Of a stretch of DNA of 64,000 nt, positions 62,379-64,000 are shown piece after piece. Source of the DNA: Chrysomallon squamiferum (Eukaryota; Mollusca; Gastropoda; Neomphalida; Peltospiridae). The DNA is taken from positions 32,481,889 to 32,545,888 of the forward strand of contig CM022672.1 in NCBI GenBank assembly GCA_012295275.1. The letters run 5' to 3'. The first letter of the stretch is position 1. The number at the start of each line of letters is the position of its first letter. The notes below the pieces were generated by a model. It saw only the letters and a list, made by a program, of their open reading frames with translations. It searched no databases and was not told where the DNA came from. The position numbers and the translations under genes are program-made.

Positions 62379-63960
62379 ATAATAATAATAAAATAATTAT
62401 AAAAATAAACTAAGTAATTATAAATAAAGAACAAATAAATGGAACCTTAAAAAAAGTAATATTTCAAAAAATATAATAAATAAGAAATATATTATGTTAT
62501 AACAAATAAAGAAATAAAAAGTAAAAAGTAATACAACTATCTGTTGAAATGAATGTCTAACCTGAATTTACTATTGTTATAATGTTTAATGTTTATTAGT
62601 GGTTTTTTTTTCACTTTTCATTTGAAAACCATGTTATAGTCAATTAATTCTGTCTAGTGCATTAAAGAAAAAAGTTTTTACATTAGTTTTTACTTTCTGA
62701 ATGTTATATGAGATGAAACAAAAAAAATAAAAACTAACAAAGAACCCACATTTATCAGTTTTGAATGATTACTATGGATTTTGTCATTTTTGACTTTCTC
62801 TTTTTTTTATTAATTTCTTGTTTTCTTTTATAATGTTTTATTTCTGTTATAAAATATGAATTACTAGTATCCCATTTCATGAACCTCTCCAACCCAATCC
62901 AATATATACATATTATTCAAACTGCTGTATTTCTACAAAATAACAAAGAAATTAGTCTCTGTTTACATACTTCAAAAGAAATAATTTAAAAAAAATAAAA
63001 AAAAAATTCATTCATATTTTGAAAGACCAGAAAGTTGTATAAAGGTTATGTGAAAAGAATAGTCAGTTTTACCCAGACTTTTTTTTGTGTCATTTTGTAG
63101 TGTTTGTTTTAAATATGTATATTCCACATTTGGAAACTCTACCACAAATAGTTTTCATATAGCATCTTTCTAAAAATGTTAGAATAGTACAAAAAAGATA
63201 GATGACAGAAACAAAAAAAGTAAACAAATGAAGTTTAAAAACCATATTTCCATTTATTATGTCTGTAGGGGTTATGTTATGTATCATTATTACATAATCT
63301 GTGTAAATGAAATGTAAACAAGCATTATTTATCTCAGTTAATTACAATTATGTTACACTTTCAGGTTTTGTTATTATATCTTATCATTTCATATAATAAT
63401 ATGAAAATATCATAAATGTTTCCATATTTTAATAGTCAAATCCTGCATTAATATTAAGCAATAGGTGTAAGTAATTTAACTTGTTTATCTCTTACTTGAG
63501 TGTAATGAATCATAATCTCAGTGAGAAGGAAGACACTTGATTCAAAAGGATGAAGACAAACAAATGGACCTGAAAATAAAATATCATGATACTGTATATA
63601 GCCCGTATATACTGTTAACACTATAATTTTCTAATTTCAACGTTCTCTTTGTGATATAAATGTAAGTTTGCCTAACATATAACTATTATAAAATACAAAC
63701 AATCTTATACTTGAAGACAAAAATAAAATTTTATAAATAAGTTAAAGCTTACCTTATTCTACTTCTGCATCTTCAAAATCAATCAGGGTCATGGACTGGA
63801 CATGTTTGATACTTTGAGGTGAGGAGGAAACTTGCTGATAGTCACCATGTTGAGAGTTTTCTGTTTGTGTTTAGTTTCACAGGACAAAGTAGGACTGCTT
63901 TTCTGAAACTGAAGATGTTGATAAAACTCTCAGGATTAAACAAAAAAGAGAAAAAAGTTT
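61409..63960 (-). other. Possible minus-strand exons at the right edge
   Basis: Exon-like blocks with consensus sites: 63960?-63753 (donor AAG|gtaagc; contains SMTLIDFEDAEVE then a stop), 63569-63496 (ttttcag / gtaaga; PFVCLHPFESSVFLLTEIM), 62116-61926 (ttgcag / gtaatt; [19 protein letters not shown]) and 61563-61409 (tttcag / gtaaat; HKLIVVHRVQKSKHSKF). Stops prevent a simple joined CDS. This could be a pseudogene, a non-coding transcript, or a gene entering from beyond the window. Confidence 0.3.
62308..62390. repeat. (ACT)n(AAT)n microsatellite
   Basis: About 23 ACT units then about 5 AAT, preceded by a short AAC block: the same compound trinucleotide pattern as elsewhere in the window. 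Confidence 0.95.
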
Positions 63961-64000
63961 AAATTTACAGACAGATTTACACATTCAGTAGAAATGCTGG

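Overview
This is a 64 kb piece of AT-rich animal nuclear DNA. It has spliced genes with short exons, long non-coding stretches, very abundant microsatellites and minisatellites, and decayed LINE, hAT, SINE and gag-type retroelement fragments. There are no operons or bacterial signals. An ErbB receptor gene next to a BTB-BACK-PHR gene, with tRNA-SINE, ZBED/hAT and LINE remnants, suggests an invertebrate, most likely a lophotrochozoan such as a mollusc. The species cannot be fixed from the sequence alone.

Only two protein-coding genes are well supported, both on the minus strand. (1) 29924-31463: a two-exon BTB-BACK-PHR protein of the BTBD3/BTBD6 type, 438 aa and apparently complete. (2) 42638-52374: eleven consecutive exons, all joining in phase, of an EGFR/ErbB-family receptor. 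They cover the signal peptide, L1, furin-like cysteine-rich region, L2 and the start of the second cysteine-rich region, about 561 aa. I found no transmembrane or kinase exon in the remaining 42 kb downstream, so the gene is truncated, has a very long intron, or encodes an ectodomain-only product.

Layout. 1-1.8 kb is microsatellite and unassigned sequence. 1.8-4.56 kb is a composite repeat (LINE reverse transcriptase interrupted by a hAT/ZBED fragment) that reaches a 200-base N gap; an inverted copy lies at 35.5-38.35 kb and shares the same inactivating stop. 5-5.96 kb is a degenerate minisatellite. 6.8-8.95 kb is a three-copy tandem repeat carrying tRNA-SINE-like segments. 9-15 kb is mostly unassigned, with a promoter-like cluster near 14.8 kb. 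15.6-16.0 kb has an ORF of a transposon-like family. 17.86-18.53 kb is a TIR element. 20.8-23.3 kb has exon-like segments. 23.55-24.32 kb is a gag remnant. 28.1-28.4 kb is a hAT MITE. 29.9-31.5 kb is the BTB gene, with tandemly duplicated sequence upstream to 34.7 kb. 40.5-41.5 kb is a LINE ORF1 remnant. 42.6-52.4 kb is the ErbB gene. 53-60 kb holds satellites and unassigned sequence. 61.4-64 kb has possible minus-strand exons.

The most unusual structure is in ErbB intron 3. The 3' end of exon 3, with its 5' splice site, has been copied about five more times in tandem (48091-48684), and three of the decoy donors look better than the genuine one. Several ErbB 3' splice sites also sit directly against ATT/ACT microsatellites.
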